From Heterobasidion occidentale (taxonomy: Eukaryota > Basidiomycota > Agaricomycetes > Russulales > Bondarzewiaceae), in assembly GCA_039111635.1 (NCBI GenBank), contig JBCAQO010000128.1, forward strand, positions 1 to 26,397: a DNA stretch of 26,397 nt, in the 5' to 3' direction. A program made the position numbers and the translations under genes. This document shows, piece after piece, positions 1 through 10,153 of this stretch. How positions within the stretch are numbered: position 1 is the first letter of the stretch; every line of letters starts with the position of its first letter. Below the pieces are notes generated by a model. The model saw only the letters and a list, made by a program, of their open reading frames with translations. It did not search any database and was not told where the DNA came from.

Positions 1-936
1 CGTGCCGCATGTTTCCTTGGAAAAAAAAAAAATATGATCTATATCGGCGGCGTCTGGAAGGCACGCATATCAGACTTACGCAATGGGGCACAAAGCAGAC
101 TTGGATAACACCCGCTTAGTGTGCGCAAGAGGCGATGGCACTCGCAAGGTGCTGGGTGGCAGAGACGCACTAGCATAATCTTGTGTGAGAAAGGCTGAGA
201 TCGTGCGTGACAGAGTGAACATACCTCGCCGACGCAAACCCCATAACAGCGTGCATCCTCGCCACAAGATCCTTCGGCGGTGGTTTCTTCATGGAGCGAG
301 CTAGCTCCGCATCTTCAGGATTCAATAGCATGATTTGTCTGGACGTCGAAAGGCTGAAGCGATGGACATTCGAAGTTTACTCGTCGAGCACAGCAGTCCT
401 GCAATGAGCAAGACTGAGTGATGTCGGTCACCCGATACCACCTGCAATGAGCAAGTGAATACCTTCGTGGAAGGGGAGACGGATGTCGAGAGAGTCGCAG
501 AAAGAGGAGGTCCGTCACGGAGTGCGTTGTGGAAATGGCCAGCCTGGCAATGCCCGAAGCAGCGAAAGTTTGCCAAGGGAAATTTCCCACGTCCCGGAAA
601 TATCCGGGTGAGGCGTATGAGTGTGTATGGCCGGTTATACACGACCTTATTCACCTTCATGACCTACGATGACTACATTTGTTGCAGGCTCTCGAACGAA
701 GACTGCGTTAGACAATTATGCTCTGATGAGGGGAAGGCTTTGCACGTTGTTGACACATCATATTCGATCATGGACTTGCGGCGACCTAGTACGTCGGACT
801 GACACGACGGGGTTTGTCCTGCTCGCAGTGAGTGAAATTGCGCCTCGTGTGTCTATTTAATCCGATCTGCCTCTCCCACATATTGATATGCCCTTTGGCA
901 ACGTACCACATCACTCTAGTGCCATATCAAAGGAAG
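1..936. other. Upstream region without a supportable gene
   Basis: I see no convincing coding region here. The open frames are short, overlap one another on both strands and lack splice-supported extensions. An A-run near 20-32 and a pair of CTTGCTCATTGCAGG motifs on the minus strand (listed separately) are the only distinct structures. The right-hand part probably contains the promoter of the gene starting at 937. Confidence 0.4.
398..455 (-). repeat. Paired 15-bp motif, copy 1 (minus orientation)
   Basis: The motif CTTGCTCATTGCAGG is present twice on the minus strand, at 398-412 and 441-455, with start points 43 bp apart. Identical 15-mers occur as pairs at 17199/17245 and 23208/23250 on the plus strand, with start spacings of 46 and 42 bp. 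The sequence between the two members is different at each place, so what is shared is the spaced pair. Its function is unknown. The 3' half resembles a splice acceptor (TGCAG followed by G), but a pair of acceptors does not explain the conserved spacing. Confidence 0.75.
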
Positions 937-1804
937 ATGAGTGAACAACGCTCTTGCAATCATGACAACAGGTTGGCATTCCCCGAGTTGCCTAGCATGC
1001 CAGACAGGAGCGACGCGCCTCGTTGCAGAGTGTTTCTCGACGGCAATGGTCCCCTGTGCCGCGTTCTCTTATCTACTGTTCACCAGCTTGACGATGACCA
1101 GACGGAAGAACATCCCTGCGTCATGCCTTGGTGCTATTCTATCCCCCTCACCCTCATGAACAAGGCTATGGCTTTCTTCGAGTCACTGCGGCACCCCGAC
1201 GGCTCACCCATCGTCTATCCTACACACGAGAAGGATCTAGAGATGTCGCCGAGACACATGTGCGAATACACGTACATCTGGAGGCTGCGGCGTGCGTTTC
1301 TTAAGGCAATTTACGCGGCCAGTTGCAATGATCAGATGGGAAGTAACTGGCGATGGCCAAAGATCCACGGGTACCTGTATCGGGAGTACTCTGGTTACGG
1401 TCACGATCGCGCACAGCGAATGTTCTACCGTGAGGATGAGCAGGCTGTGGGCCAGGTTCCTTACACTGTGCCGGACGTGGCCCAAATGAGTTGAGTGTTT
1501 TGTTTTATCTGAGAATGTGGCTTGCTGATCGTACTTGGTCCTAGATTGGGCGGCGCTGCTCAACAGAGACATGAAACGAAGGAAATGGCGATCCTTTTTG
1601 TGGCGACATATCAGCCAAGGGTATGATTCGTTTGGAGAAGAAAATGTCAGGATGTGGTTCGCATGGCGCGAACGCAAGTACTCCATCAGCGGGGACCAAT
1701 TTCTGTTCGATGATGATATCCCGCCTCGCCTCGCCTATCTAGCATCCGGAACACAGGAAGCAGAGGAGGGTAAGTCAGCTGAATCTGGAACGGACGTCAG
1801 CTGA
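937..1804 (+). CDS. Small two-exon orphan protein (join 937-1489, 1545-1804)
   Basis: Exon 1 runs from the ATG at 937. Frame continuity supports an intron at 1490-1544 (55 bp, donor GTTGAG, acceptor CTAG), giving 270 residues. The protein is rich in Trp, Tyr and Arg and has no signal peptide or membrane segment that I can see. The exon 2 segment KRRKWRSFL followed by a basic stretch resembles the QWRIAL segment of the larger orphan protein at 17379-20159, so it may be a shortened member of the same lineage-specific family; that is an inference. A strong GTAAGT donor at 1770 with an AG at 1807-1808 offers another ending: a 39-bp intron and a readable tail stopping at 1897. An intron of 39 bp is shorter than any other in the window, so I keep the stop at 1804 as the primary model. 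Function unknown. Confidence 0.5.
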
Positions 1805-1897
1805 CCAGAAGGCATGGCGACAGTTGATCTTGTACAATCCGACGACGAAGGCTCCAGTTTGATCCATGTTGAAGCGGATAGAGAGCAGTCATTGTGA

Positions 1898-2935
1898 TTA
1901 GGACAGGTCATCCCACTCGATCGAAAAGACAGATTTTTCAAGTTCCACCATCTCTGATCGTATGAGCGCTTCGTATTGTGGTCAGTTGGCAGTCGTGTGC
2001 TTTGTCTTGTGTTGTATGTTTATGAGTAGTCCCCACTGAGAAGTTTCGTATCATGATGTACAAAAGAACGTGGTTATTTGGTGTTCATATTAGTGATGTC
2101 GATGAACATTTGTCGTCTATAATGCTGCGTGGTTGAAGCCTTGCTGTGTATGGCGGTCAAAGTGTCGTTTTATTCATTCCGCACGACAATGGAGGTTCCC
2201 ACGAAAACTAAGCTCCCCGAGACTGCACAACTCCCGAACACACGAGAATGACATCACACACGAAAAACAAAACCGCACACACATGTTACATCTCGGTCAA
2301 GCGCACACGAGACTGACCAGTGTTGCGTATCATAAACTGTTTCGCAAAAAGATAATAAAAGTTGAATGTGGATCACTCTAGTCTCTACGCAAACGTTCTA
2401 TTCTTGCTAACATATGTCCTGGACAGAGCTGCGCGCCTCTTCACTATGCTGTGCCACTGACACATCCATGGCTCGTCGCGCAAGGCGTCTCCGATCTCGA
2501 AGACAGCGGCGAGGCCACCCTCAATAAACTCAACACCCTCATCGTTACTCATCTTGTTTGTCCTCCTGCCCGCCCCGACTCCGCCCCGTCCCTGCCACAG
2601 GACGCGCTACCGGCTACTGGAAAATCACTAAGTACTGCACAACGCAAGCCCTCCGCATCGCCGGGTCCACCCCGGCGCGGCGCCCTGACCCTCGCCTCTA
2701 GCTACGGCACTGCAGACGCGCCTGCCGGACGCGGAGCGCGCGCTCTGTGTCTCGTTCACGTTCATGCCGTTGCCTTGCATGGCGGTGGGCCTGCAGTCCG
2801 CATGCTGGACGAGGGACACTTTGTGGACGCAGATCAAGAAGGAAAAGTGGGAGAGCGCGGTGATGGAGTGCTTTGAAGGCGCCTTTAAGAGGTGCAAATG
2901 CGGCACAAAGGAATTGGAGGAAAGGGGGGGACATG
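1898..2935. other. No supportable gene
   Basis: 1898-2450 is AT-richer and shows nothing recognisable. 2450-2935 is GC-richer with mutually overlapping open frames on both strands and no clear splice-joined reading. The minus-strand side of 2630-2935 may be further decayed sequence downstream of the CRAL-TRIO-like relic, but I cannot assign it. Confidence 0.4.
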
Positions 2936-2939
2936 ATCA

Positions 2940-3310
2940 GAATGGGGTGTCGGCCACGGTGTCGCCGTATCACGTTGGAAGCTTGTCGTTGATGATGAGC
3001 AGCCACAGCTCTGCCCCGATCGCATGTGCGCCGCTCCCAGCGACCTTTGTCTTCGCGAGGGTGTTGGCGGAGAGCAAAGGCTTGAAGAGCCAGAAAATCT
3101 ACGTCAGGGAGCCCGGATCATTCATGAAGAACTCGTACGCCTGCGGCGCAAGGGGGCACGTGTCAGCCGGTGTGTGGGAACACGAGCTGTTGAAGCCAAA
3201 CCAGCGGAGCACACCGAAGGAACCGCTGTATGTCGCTGGATATGACGATCAGATCTTTATTTGCGCCATAGAGCGCTGTCTTCGCATCCAGCTTGTCGTA
3301 CATGCTCGCA
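2940..3310 (-). pseudogene. Possible relic of a CRAL-TRIO (Sec14-like) domain gene
   Basis: Reading the minus strand and allowing stops and frame changes, the order of motifs is like the lipid-binding half of a CRAL-TRIO domain. First comes YEFFMNDPGSLT at about 3135-3100. Then there is an aromatic stretch with FKPLLSANTLAKTKV (about 3085-3040), GSGAHAIGAEL, and a segment ending IINDKLPT followed by YGDT (about 2995-2960). In known Sec14-like proteins this region reads as a Tyr-Pro-Glu start, a Trp/Phe-rich strand, a helix ending in Lys, and a Leu-Pro-x-x-Tyr-Gly-Gly turn. Here the Pro-Glu after the Tyr and the double Gly are lost and in-frame stops interrupt the reading, so it would be non-functional. 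A protein-like stretch farther upstream (3310-3180, beginning FASMYDKLDAKTALYG) may belong to the same gene. The assignment is by eye only. Confidence 0.35.
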
Positions 3311-3590
3311 AATATCTCGGGGAGGTGTGTCTGCTACGGCTGTGAGTATGGTGTGGTCACGGCAGCATCGAAGGGACAGGGGCACGTACACGGAACTCCT
3401 TGAGCGTCGACTGTTCGCTCGCTGTGAACGTCTGGGCCGGTGGGCTCCGGGACTGCTGACTCGACGTGCGTTCTCCTTTCCTTGCTGTCGCATTTCGTGT
3501 GGTCACGCTTGCGGGTGTAAATCGAAGATCCCCGCGTCAACTGTATGTATGCGGCCGATGGAATGTGACAAAGTCCATTTCTTCGTGTAG

Positions 3591-3783
3591 TATCTTACCG
3601 AAGAAGACAAGGCAGTCGAGCAGTTCGAAACCACGCGCCGCACGGCTGGCATCAACGTCACTCAAAACAAGGACGAGGAGCGTGCGTGGGCAAGAACACG
3701 GGCGCGAAGACGAGGGGGAGCCAGGCGAGGCGATGGGCGATGGCAACAACGAGGGCGACAACGAGGATAACAACGAGGAGTGA
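3591..3783 (+). pseudogene. Short protein-like exon fragment, unidentified
   Basis: After a possible acceptor (TGTAG at 3586-3590), the frame starting at 3591 reads as a charged, helix-like segment including LTEEDKAVEQFETTRR and NKDEERAWAR. It then degenerates into Arg/Gly-rich sequence. In another frame the 3' part of the same DNA encodes an acidic Asn/Glu-rich tail ending at 3783. This looks like the end of a former gene with a frame break between the helical part and an acidic C-terminus. I do not recognise the family. Confidence 0.2.
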
Positions 3784-4676
3784 TGGAGGGAAGAGTTCAC
3801 AGGATAGGCAATGCAAATTGCTTCAGGGAAAACTGGCTGGACAACTTGCATGAACTAGAATAGCATCCCAGTTTAAGTTACCTCCTCATTAGCTTCTTTA
3901 CAATTTATGAGAGTGAAGACAACATACCGCGCTGTAGGGCCCTCTGAGACATCTTCTCTGCCGCGTGAATTTTGACCCCAGACCTGCAAACCGTATGAAA
4001 TGTCCTGTCTTTTCATCCCACTACCTACGTCTCCGAATTCACTGCTCTTTCACCTCTCTCCCCTACCTCTTCCCTCCTTCCAACAGTGCCAATGTAACCC
4101 TCGGCATCAATATCAAGGCTGTGGTTGTAGATCAGGGATGCGGCAGAAAAGACAACAAAAACCTACAATTCTGCGCGAACAGATTGAATGAACCCACAAT
4201 CGGGCGGATGACGTCCGAAGAAAAATCGAATCTTGCCCCGCAGCGCGTCGATGTGGAACGAGGTCGAGACTTTAAGACGGTACCAAGCGTATTTGGGGTT
4301 CATGATTGAGAGTAGGTCGTGATGTGTGGTGAGGGTGCGAGGAGCGCAAACGAAACGCGAAGTGTGAAAGGGTTTAAGGAGAAAGGCGAATGCGAATGGA
4401 GAGCGAGTATGGTGAGCGAATGAATGCAAGCGCAAACGGATGGTAGTTGAGGACGTCACGTACCCGACACATATCCCCAACGACGTTCTCGCACGTCGAA
4501 CAATCGATGTGCACTTTCAAGGCAGCGCGTCGTTCTTCCATCCACCAAACTCGACAACAGCGTACGCGGTGGCTTCTGTGAGCGTGGCGAGATCCGTGTT
4601 CTGCGCCCCAATGAGCATGATATGCCTCAGTAGCCCAAAGCTGGTCGGTATGCGGACCTTATTAAAGTCGTATAGA
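3784..4676. other. No supportable gene
   Basis: Open frames on both strands are short and of unlikely composition. The stretch around 4320-4440 is purine-rich with irregular GAGCGAATG-like repeats. Immediately to the right begins the minus-strand R2 relic. The homology to the right-hand copy fades at about 4677, with only scattered short matches to the left. Confidence 0.4.
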
Positions 4677-4990
4677 ATCCCTCGAGGCGACTGATGAGTT
4701 TGTTGGAGAAGGTGAGTCCAGGTATAAGCATAAGGCCACGCTTCTTCGACCAGAAGATTGAGGCAAAAAACCGGAGAAGATGTCCTCTGCTGCGGCAAAG
4801 GCGGCTCACCGCTCAGCGAATGTGAAGCGACGATGAGAGATCCAGCGCGATGCCCAGTCCATCTTCCTCTTGATGCAGAGGATGATCTCAGTAGCATCGC
4901 AATTCGTAGGTCCAGTCTCGTTGTGAATATTTTCCATCATTATGTGCAACGCGGTGAAGCAGCACGCTGCCTGATGGAGTCGCAAAGAAC
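4677..4990 (-). pseudogene. Decayed ribonucleotide reductase small subunit (R2), left copy
   Basis: The minus strand carries successive, frame-broken motifs of the class Ia ribonucleotide reductase R2 protein, which makes deoxyribonucleotides using a di-iron/tyrosyl cofactor. They are MENIHNETG (about 4940-4915), RKMDWASRWIS (about 4868-4835), FAERP-like, [13 protein letters not shown] (about 4771-4730) and [17 protein letters not shown] (about 4720-4670). MENIH carries one of the family's Glu-x-x-His metal motifs. In the second such motif the His is replaced by Tyr (EGFY), and a stop and a frame change separate the blocks, so it cannot be functional. The part upstream of MENIH and the C-terminal third are missing. 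Its 5' end abuts the forward repeat array at 5011, mirroring the right copy at 12690-13350. Confidence 0.8.
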
Positions 4991-5010
4991 CACGGCTTAA
5001 AAGTAGTGGA

Positions 5011-5950
5011 TCTCTGGAGGAAAATCGCTCTCAGAAAGCTGCTCGTTGGGAGGTTAGATGGGGACAACACATTTCTGGAGGAACATCGCTCTCAGAAGCC
5101 GCGCGACGCCATTGGGCTACGGCCGCTTGATGGCAGGGTGGGACGCAAAGGACGAGGGCCTACGAGCAACGCATTTCTGGAGGAACCTCGCTCTCAGAAA
5201 GCTGATTGCCGAGAGGATATACGAAGATGGCCTGGGAACATCACATTTCTGGAGGAACCTCGCTCTCAGAAATGTCTCTCGACAGCCGCGAACCGCGCGC
5301 CGCCGTCTGATTGCGGTAGCTCGATGGCAAGGTGCGATGGAAAGAGCTTCGGCCTATGGGCAACGCATATCTGGAGGAAGGTCACTCTCAGAAAGCTGGT
5401 TGCCGGGAGGATAAATGGAAAGGCTCTGGGGACAACGCATTTCTGGAGGAAGGTCGCTCTCAAAAAGCTCGACAGGACGATAGAGGTGGCCGGCAAACAG
5501 CACATTTCTGGAGGAAAGTCGCTCTCAGAAAACTGCTCGTTGGGGGGAGAGATGGGGATAACACATTCATGGAGGAAGACGCTCTAAGATATGTGTCTCA
5601 ACAGCCGCGCAACGCCATCTGACTACACCCGCTTGATGGCAGGGTGGGACGCAAAGAACGACGGCCTATGGGCAGCGCATTTCTGGAGGAAGGCCGCTCT
5701 CAGAAAGCTGATTGCCGAGAGGATATACGAAGATGGCCTGGGAACATCACATTTCTGGAGGAAGGTCGCTCTCAGAAATGTCTCCCGACAGCCGCTAAAC
5801 ACGCGACGCCGTCTGACTACGGCCGCTTGATGTCGGGGGAATGACAACGCACTTCTGGAGGAAAATCGCTCTCAGAAAGCTGCTCGACAGGAGGATAGAC
5901 GGTGGCGGAGTGAGAGCAACCCATTCCCGGAGGAGGGTCACTCTCAGAAA
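5011..5950 (+). repeat. Forward array of a ~27-bp near-palindromic repeat with variable spacers
   Basis: About 12 copies of a core reading TTTCTGGAGGAA, two to three variable bases, then TCGCTCTCAGAAA lie at approximately 5011, 5072, 5173, 5245, 5368, 5439, 5504, 5566 (degenerate), 5679, 5751, 5852 and 5921. The core begins TTTCTG and ends CAGAAA, a perfect 6-bp inverted repeat that extends by GAG/CTC after one bulged base. Spacers run from about 35 to 110 bp and fall into a few recurring types, such as one containing GCCGAGAGGATATACG and one containing GCTTGATGGCAGGGTGG. A stretch of about 240 bp at 5100-5340 recurs at 5606-5846 with a 506-bp offset, so part of the array is a higher-order duplication. 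Long open frames across it are by-products of the repeat. Confidence 0.9.
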
Positions 5951-6090
5951 TTTGTCGATAGAGCTAAGAGCTGGTAATATGACGACGTCCGTACAGACAT
6001 TCGGCCAAAGAGTGACCGTGGGACCGAAATCGCTGACCGTGGGAGCGGAGCTCACATGACTTCAAGTTGCCCCACTCATAGTCCTCAGGC

Positions 6091-6330
6091 GGTCGTCGTT
6101 GGGCAGCATCGTGTTTCGCGGCTGTCTAGGCAGTTTCTGAGAGCGTTTTTCCTCCAGAATTTGTCTTGTGGCGTCCTTATCGGTTGAAAGCTTTATTCCT
6201 TCATCTTCAAGTCTCCCTTTCCTTCCAGTCATCCCGCGGTCGTCACTGGGCGGTACCGTGTTTTCCGCGGCTGTCTAGGCAGTTTCTGAGAGCGTTTTTC
6301 CTCCAGAAATAGTCTTGTGCCGCTCTTGTG
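6091..6330 (-). repeat. Tandem 148-bp duplication carrying two reverse-oriented repeat cores
   Basis: GGTCGTCGTTGGG at 6091 and GGTCGTCACTGGG at 6239 start two similar segments offset by 148 bp. Each contains GCGGCTGTCTAGGCAG followed by the repeat core in reverse orientation (about 6133-6159 and 6282-6310). These cores point opposite to the nearby forward array (5011-5950) and the same way as the right-hand arrays. The second copy ends about 90 bp before the start codon at 6419, so this segment lies in the probable promoter of that gene. Confidence 0.8.
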
Positions 6331-6418
6331 CCACATCTGTTGAGACCTCTACTTTTCGTCTCCTTCACGTCGACGCACTCTCCTCCAGCAATTGTTCCGC
6401 TTCGATCTTTTCATCACA

Positions 6419-9400
6419 ATGAAAGCCTCCGTCTCCCGAGACCAATACCCCTGGGTTGAAGTCACGAGGTCGCAGCAGTCGGCATGGGTAGTTGTCGCAT
6501 TTCGCCCCTGCCCTACCATGAGTTCCACATCTTACATCTCCAGAAACGCATTCACCCCGCCAGCGGACGTGACCTTCGACGCTGATCCATCTCGTGCCGG
6601 ACGCCTGAAACCGTACGATTGGGCAGTAGATCCAGCTCCTCATGACTCGCGTTTTCCCTGGAGGCCCTTCATCCCAGTTGATCCTGGATCCATCAGGGGT
6701 GACTCTTCGGAATGGATTTTTCCAGCCTCCGAAGCAAGTCATGACTTTTATTGCTTCCCTTCTCGGACCATTCGCCCAGGATTGGTCAAGGCACACAACC
6801 AGATCAGAGCTTTTATCATCCGTTGTACCAGTGCGTTGAGAGACATTCTTGACTGGGATGGCAACCGGCCTCTCGAGGTTAGTGTGTTGCAGGAAGGGAT
6901 TGTCTATCCCTGGAAAACTGAAGAGGATGCACATATCACCTTTTGGCGATTACGTCGTCCCTTTCTCGACTGCTTTGGATTCATCAGCTTTCTTGTCTGG
7001 AGGATTGAGCAGGGGTTTGGGCCGAAAGTGAGTGCTTTACAGGGTTGAGGTTTCTGCTTATATCTCATGTCTTGCTTTCTAGTGGCGTGATCGTCCTAAG
7101 GCTCAGGCCTCTTTGTCATTTGCTTTCGACCAACTGGATAAGTTCATCTTGGGCGCTCGCATCCGTGGAGTCACCATCGTCACACAGGGCTATCCAACCT
7201 GGGGTCCCGAAATGAAGACGACTTGGGAGCTTCTCAAGCTCGCACGAATCAATATTGCATACTCTTGGAGCGCTCGACAAGCGGGAGAGGTCAGCGCATT
7301 CGGTGACCTCAGGCCCGATCGGTGGCGACTTAACGGGAAACCGTTCACGATTGTGTCCTACAAACCCCCGCCACAGACAACGTACCTGGCAATGCTGTGG
7401 GGTGACGATCGTGGCATCATCGGCTCCAAAAAAGACAGAAGATGGGAGGATTACTACTGTTCAGCCTCTTATCTATCCGCAGACGATTGCGTCAACGTGC
7501 GCGTGTTTTACATGGAGACACAGATCGGGCTGGATCAGGACGATAGTGACGCTGAAGATCGTGAGGGTTGCACAGACCCTCCCTCCATTAGGGGGCGCAC
7601 TTTCCACCTGATCGACTGTGATATCAGCCGTCTTCGCCCAGAGAAAAAGCACGCAGAAATACTCAAGAAGAGAGCAGCGTCTAACAGTCGCCTTTCTGCG
7701 GTTCTCCTATACGACCACGATCGCATTCCTCGTTCTGCCCTGTCTCGACCTGCCCCTCCTCCGCCAGCCCCTCCTCCGCCAGCCCCTCCTCCGCCAGCCC
7801 CTCCTCCGCCAGCCCCTCCTCCGCCAGCCCCTCCTCCGCCAGCCCCTCCTCTGCCAGCCCCTCCTCCGCCAGCCCCTCCTCCGCCAGCCCCTCCTCCGCC
7901 AGCCCCTCCTCCGCCAGCCCCTCCTCCGCCAGCCCCTCCTCCGCCAGCCCCTCCTTCGCCAGCCCCTCCTCTGCCAGCCCCTCCAGCCCCTTCTCCGCCT
8001 GCCTCTCCTCTACCCGCCCCTCCTCTGCCTGCCCCTTCGCAACATCAGCTGTCAAATGTGTCGCCTGGTAGCAATACGTCGTACAGGGGTGGTACGTTGT
8101 CCAGCGGCAACACGTCACAGGAGGTGCAGATGCACATTGACACCCCTGGTGCAGTGTCATCATCATTCCAGCCGCACTCTGAAGATCACGTTCAAGGCGT
8201 TGGACGGTCCGAGTCATCGGAGCATCTCAGGTATGCGTTTTCTTCAATCTCAGAGCGCAAAAACATTACTGACGAATATTTTTGGTGCGCAGCACAACAA
8301 CAATGCTAGTTGACTCGCAGAGCCAGTATATGGCAATGGATATCGATTTGGAGGACCGGGGCACGGGTTTGTCTTCGTCGTCAGGCCCTCCATGCATTGT
8401 GTTGTCTGACTGCGACGCGATGCGGGAAGGCTCGTATGAGCAGGATGTGGCGATGAATGTCAACTCGGAGGTGGAGGACCGGGTTGAACGCAATTCTTCA
8501 TCCAGTCATGCTCTTGTCGGCTCGAATGACGATCCAAGCGAAGACGATGTGAGATTCTCGCGTTCTCCGAGCCCTGTCATCGTTCATGAGGGACATTTGG
8601 AGGTACACGCGGTCACATCCACTGATGTTGTCGACAGGGAGAATTATCCTCCCGCCTTTATTGCTGCGCTTTTCCCGAAAGTCTACCCCGCACCTCCCGG
8701 CAGTGAATTCTTAAGAGGGCACTGGATAGCACCAGAAACCTTTCAATCTGAAGAAATGCTCATTGTCTCTCCCGGGACGCTTGCGTACTTAGACAGCATC
8801 AAGGAAACGACTTCGGGAGGTTGGGCTCCCTATGCGCCGTTTGACGTTAGACCTCTGGCTATCGACACTGGCTTCTTGCGGGTATCTCACGTCAAGCTTC
8901 ATCCGCTCACTGAGATCTGGTTGCTAGCCATTTTGGAATGGAAGGCCTTTGAAGTCGAGGCGTTGCTGGAGGTGATGTTGCAGCATGGGATGTCGTTCCG
9001 TCTCAGTTGGAATAGCATGTGGGGTCAGCAGAAGATCGCGGCCAATGCTGAACGCCGTACGAATGAACCTCGTCCCAACTGGGTGGACGGAGACAACTTC
9101 CTCATAGGCGAGCGACAAGACTCTCTCTCCTCCTTTGGCCAGCTATATCAGGAGCGGGTTCGATGGCTCCTGCGACAACCCTACGCAAGACGTCTTGTGG
9201 CGTATGGTGGCCTGGCTTGGCGCCTTGTCATCCATTTTGGGTCCAAGGACATAGTTCGGAGCTACCTGGAGGGGCCAAGTGAGGCATACACTGTCTGGGG
9301 TGAACGATACACAGCTGGATCAGATCGCGAATCGGAGTGCCCAGAAGATGAAGAGAGCGATCTGGCTCTCAAATTACTCCTGGGGTTCACGGCGCTACCA

Positions 9401-9712
9401 GGGAATGTGTCTCTGTGGCCCAGCATGGCCCTCTGGCGTGCCAGCTACCTCTGGAATGGTTCGTGGTCGTCATCTGCCGAGACATGGTTTCAAGACATGT
9501 TGACGCGTCTCCATGACGGCGAATTGACGCCTCGAACTTCTGTGCTGTGGTACTACACATTGCGGGGCCGGGATAAGCGTGAACGTGGGGCGAATAAAAA
9601 ACGTCTGGGAGCTGACAAACAGCTGGCGACCGTCCGGACGTACAATCAAGACGTCGTCCTGGCTTCCGCGTTGCATACCCCAGGAATACTAAATGTAGCA
9701 CATAAGTTGTAA
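6419..9712 (+). CDS. Large three-exon orphan protein with proline-rich repeat (join 6419-7027, 7083-8230, 8293-9712)
   Basis: Introns at 7028-7082 (GTGAGT..CTAG, 55 bp) and 8231-8292 (GTATGC..GCAG, 62 bp) join three open blocks in frame into 1058 residues. The first ATG in frame is at 6419. The N-terminal block (about 1-430) is rich in Trp and charged residues and contains HITFWRLRRPF and DRWRLNGKPF. A run of 16 five-residue units (mostly PAPPP) follows at roughly residues 426-505. Then come a Ser-rich acidic linker and a second structured block of about 350 residues with many Trp. No signal peptide, membrane helix or catalytic motif is evident. It looks like a member of the large orphan families common in Agaricomycetes; function unknown. 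It lies between the two inverted repeat arms. A GTAAGT overlaps the stop codon (9710-9715), so the true 3' end might lie further on, but I found no convincing next exon. Confidence 0.65.
7749..7988 (+). repeat. 15-bp coding minisatellite, 16 units (PAPPP)
   Basis: Sixteen in-frame 15-bp units, mostly CCTGCCCCTCCTCCG-like, encode Pro-Ala-Pro-Pro-Pro with a few Leu or Ser changes. Less regular Pro-rich sequence continues to about 8040. Because 15 is a multiple of 3, unit gain or loss keeps the frame. Long Leu-Arg-Gln-Pro and Glu-Glu-Gly-Leu-Ala open frames in other frames of the same DNA are repeat by-products. The run would form a stiff polyproline spacer between the two structured halves of the protein. 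Confidence 0.95.
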
Positions 9713-10153
9713 GTAGAATTCTTGATCCTGTCAGGCTGGCGACGTCATTTTGAGATCGTGCTGCCGAGGATTCCGAGCATGTTTCTTTTCTTGTTGAACC
9801 TTGAACTGGACTACATATCCAAACTTCTCCTTGTTATCGATGTATTCTCGATTGCTGGCTCTTTCTCACAAATGATTTTGTCTCATCGCCAAAGGGCCTT
9901 GTCATTATATACACGTCGTAATCATGTCTGCTTTCAGGAGTCTCAGTGAAATTACGAAGCTACAAAGAGCGATTCACAGCTCTCCGGGCACCCCTTGGGA
10001 CCTGTCGGTGGGGAACGGGGGGAAGTGTGACACGGGAACGACCGAAATGTGAAAAGCGCTCCTGCCCGCGATATTGATCACCGCCCTCACCAGCGCATCT
10101 CGACATGTTTCTCCACCCACCTTCCTGGAACAGTAGGCCTTCCTCCTATCTAG
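9713..10153. other. Intergenic sequence
   Basis: Between the stop at 9712 and the ATG at 10154 I see no gene. A 75-residue frame at 9722-9949 is hydrophobic but starts at a non-ATG codon and has no support. The segment should hold the 3' end of the upstream gene and the promoter of the next one. Confidence 0.4.

Noticed and set aside
5011..5950. CRISPR-like array
   Set aside because: Regular cores with differing spacers suggested CRISPR, but spacers vary from about 35 to 110 bp and recur as a few related types. There is no cas gene, and the surroundings are clearly eukaryotic with spliceosomal introns.
7618..8313. Plus-strand Leu-Arg-Gln-Pro repeat protein and minus-strand Glu-Glu-Gly-Leu-Ala repeat protein
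   Set aside because: They are out-of-frame readings of the 15-bp minisatellite. The frame used by the three-exon gene at 6419 is the one that continues through flanking exons with valid introns.
9722..9949. 75-residue hydrophobic protein
   Set aside because: It starts at a non-ATG codon, has no homology that I recognise, and lies in the expected 3' untranslated region of the gene ending at 9712.
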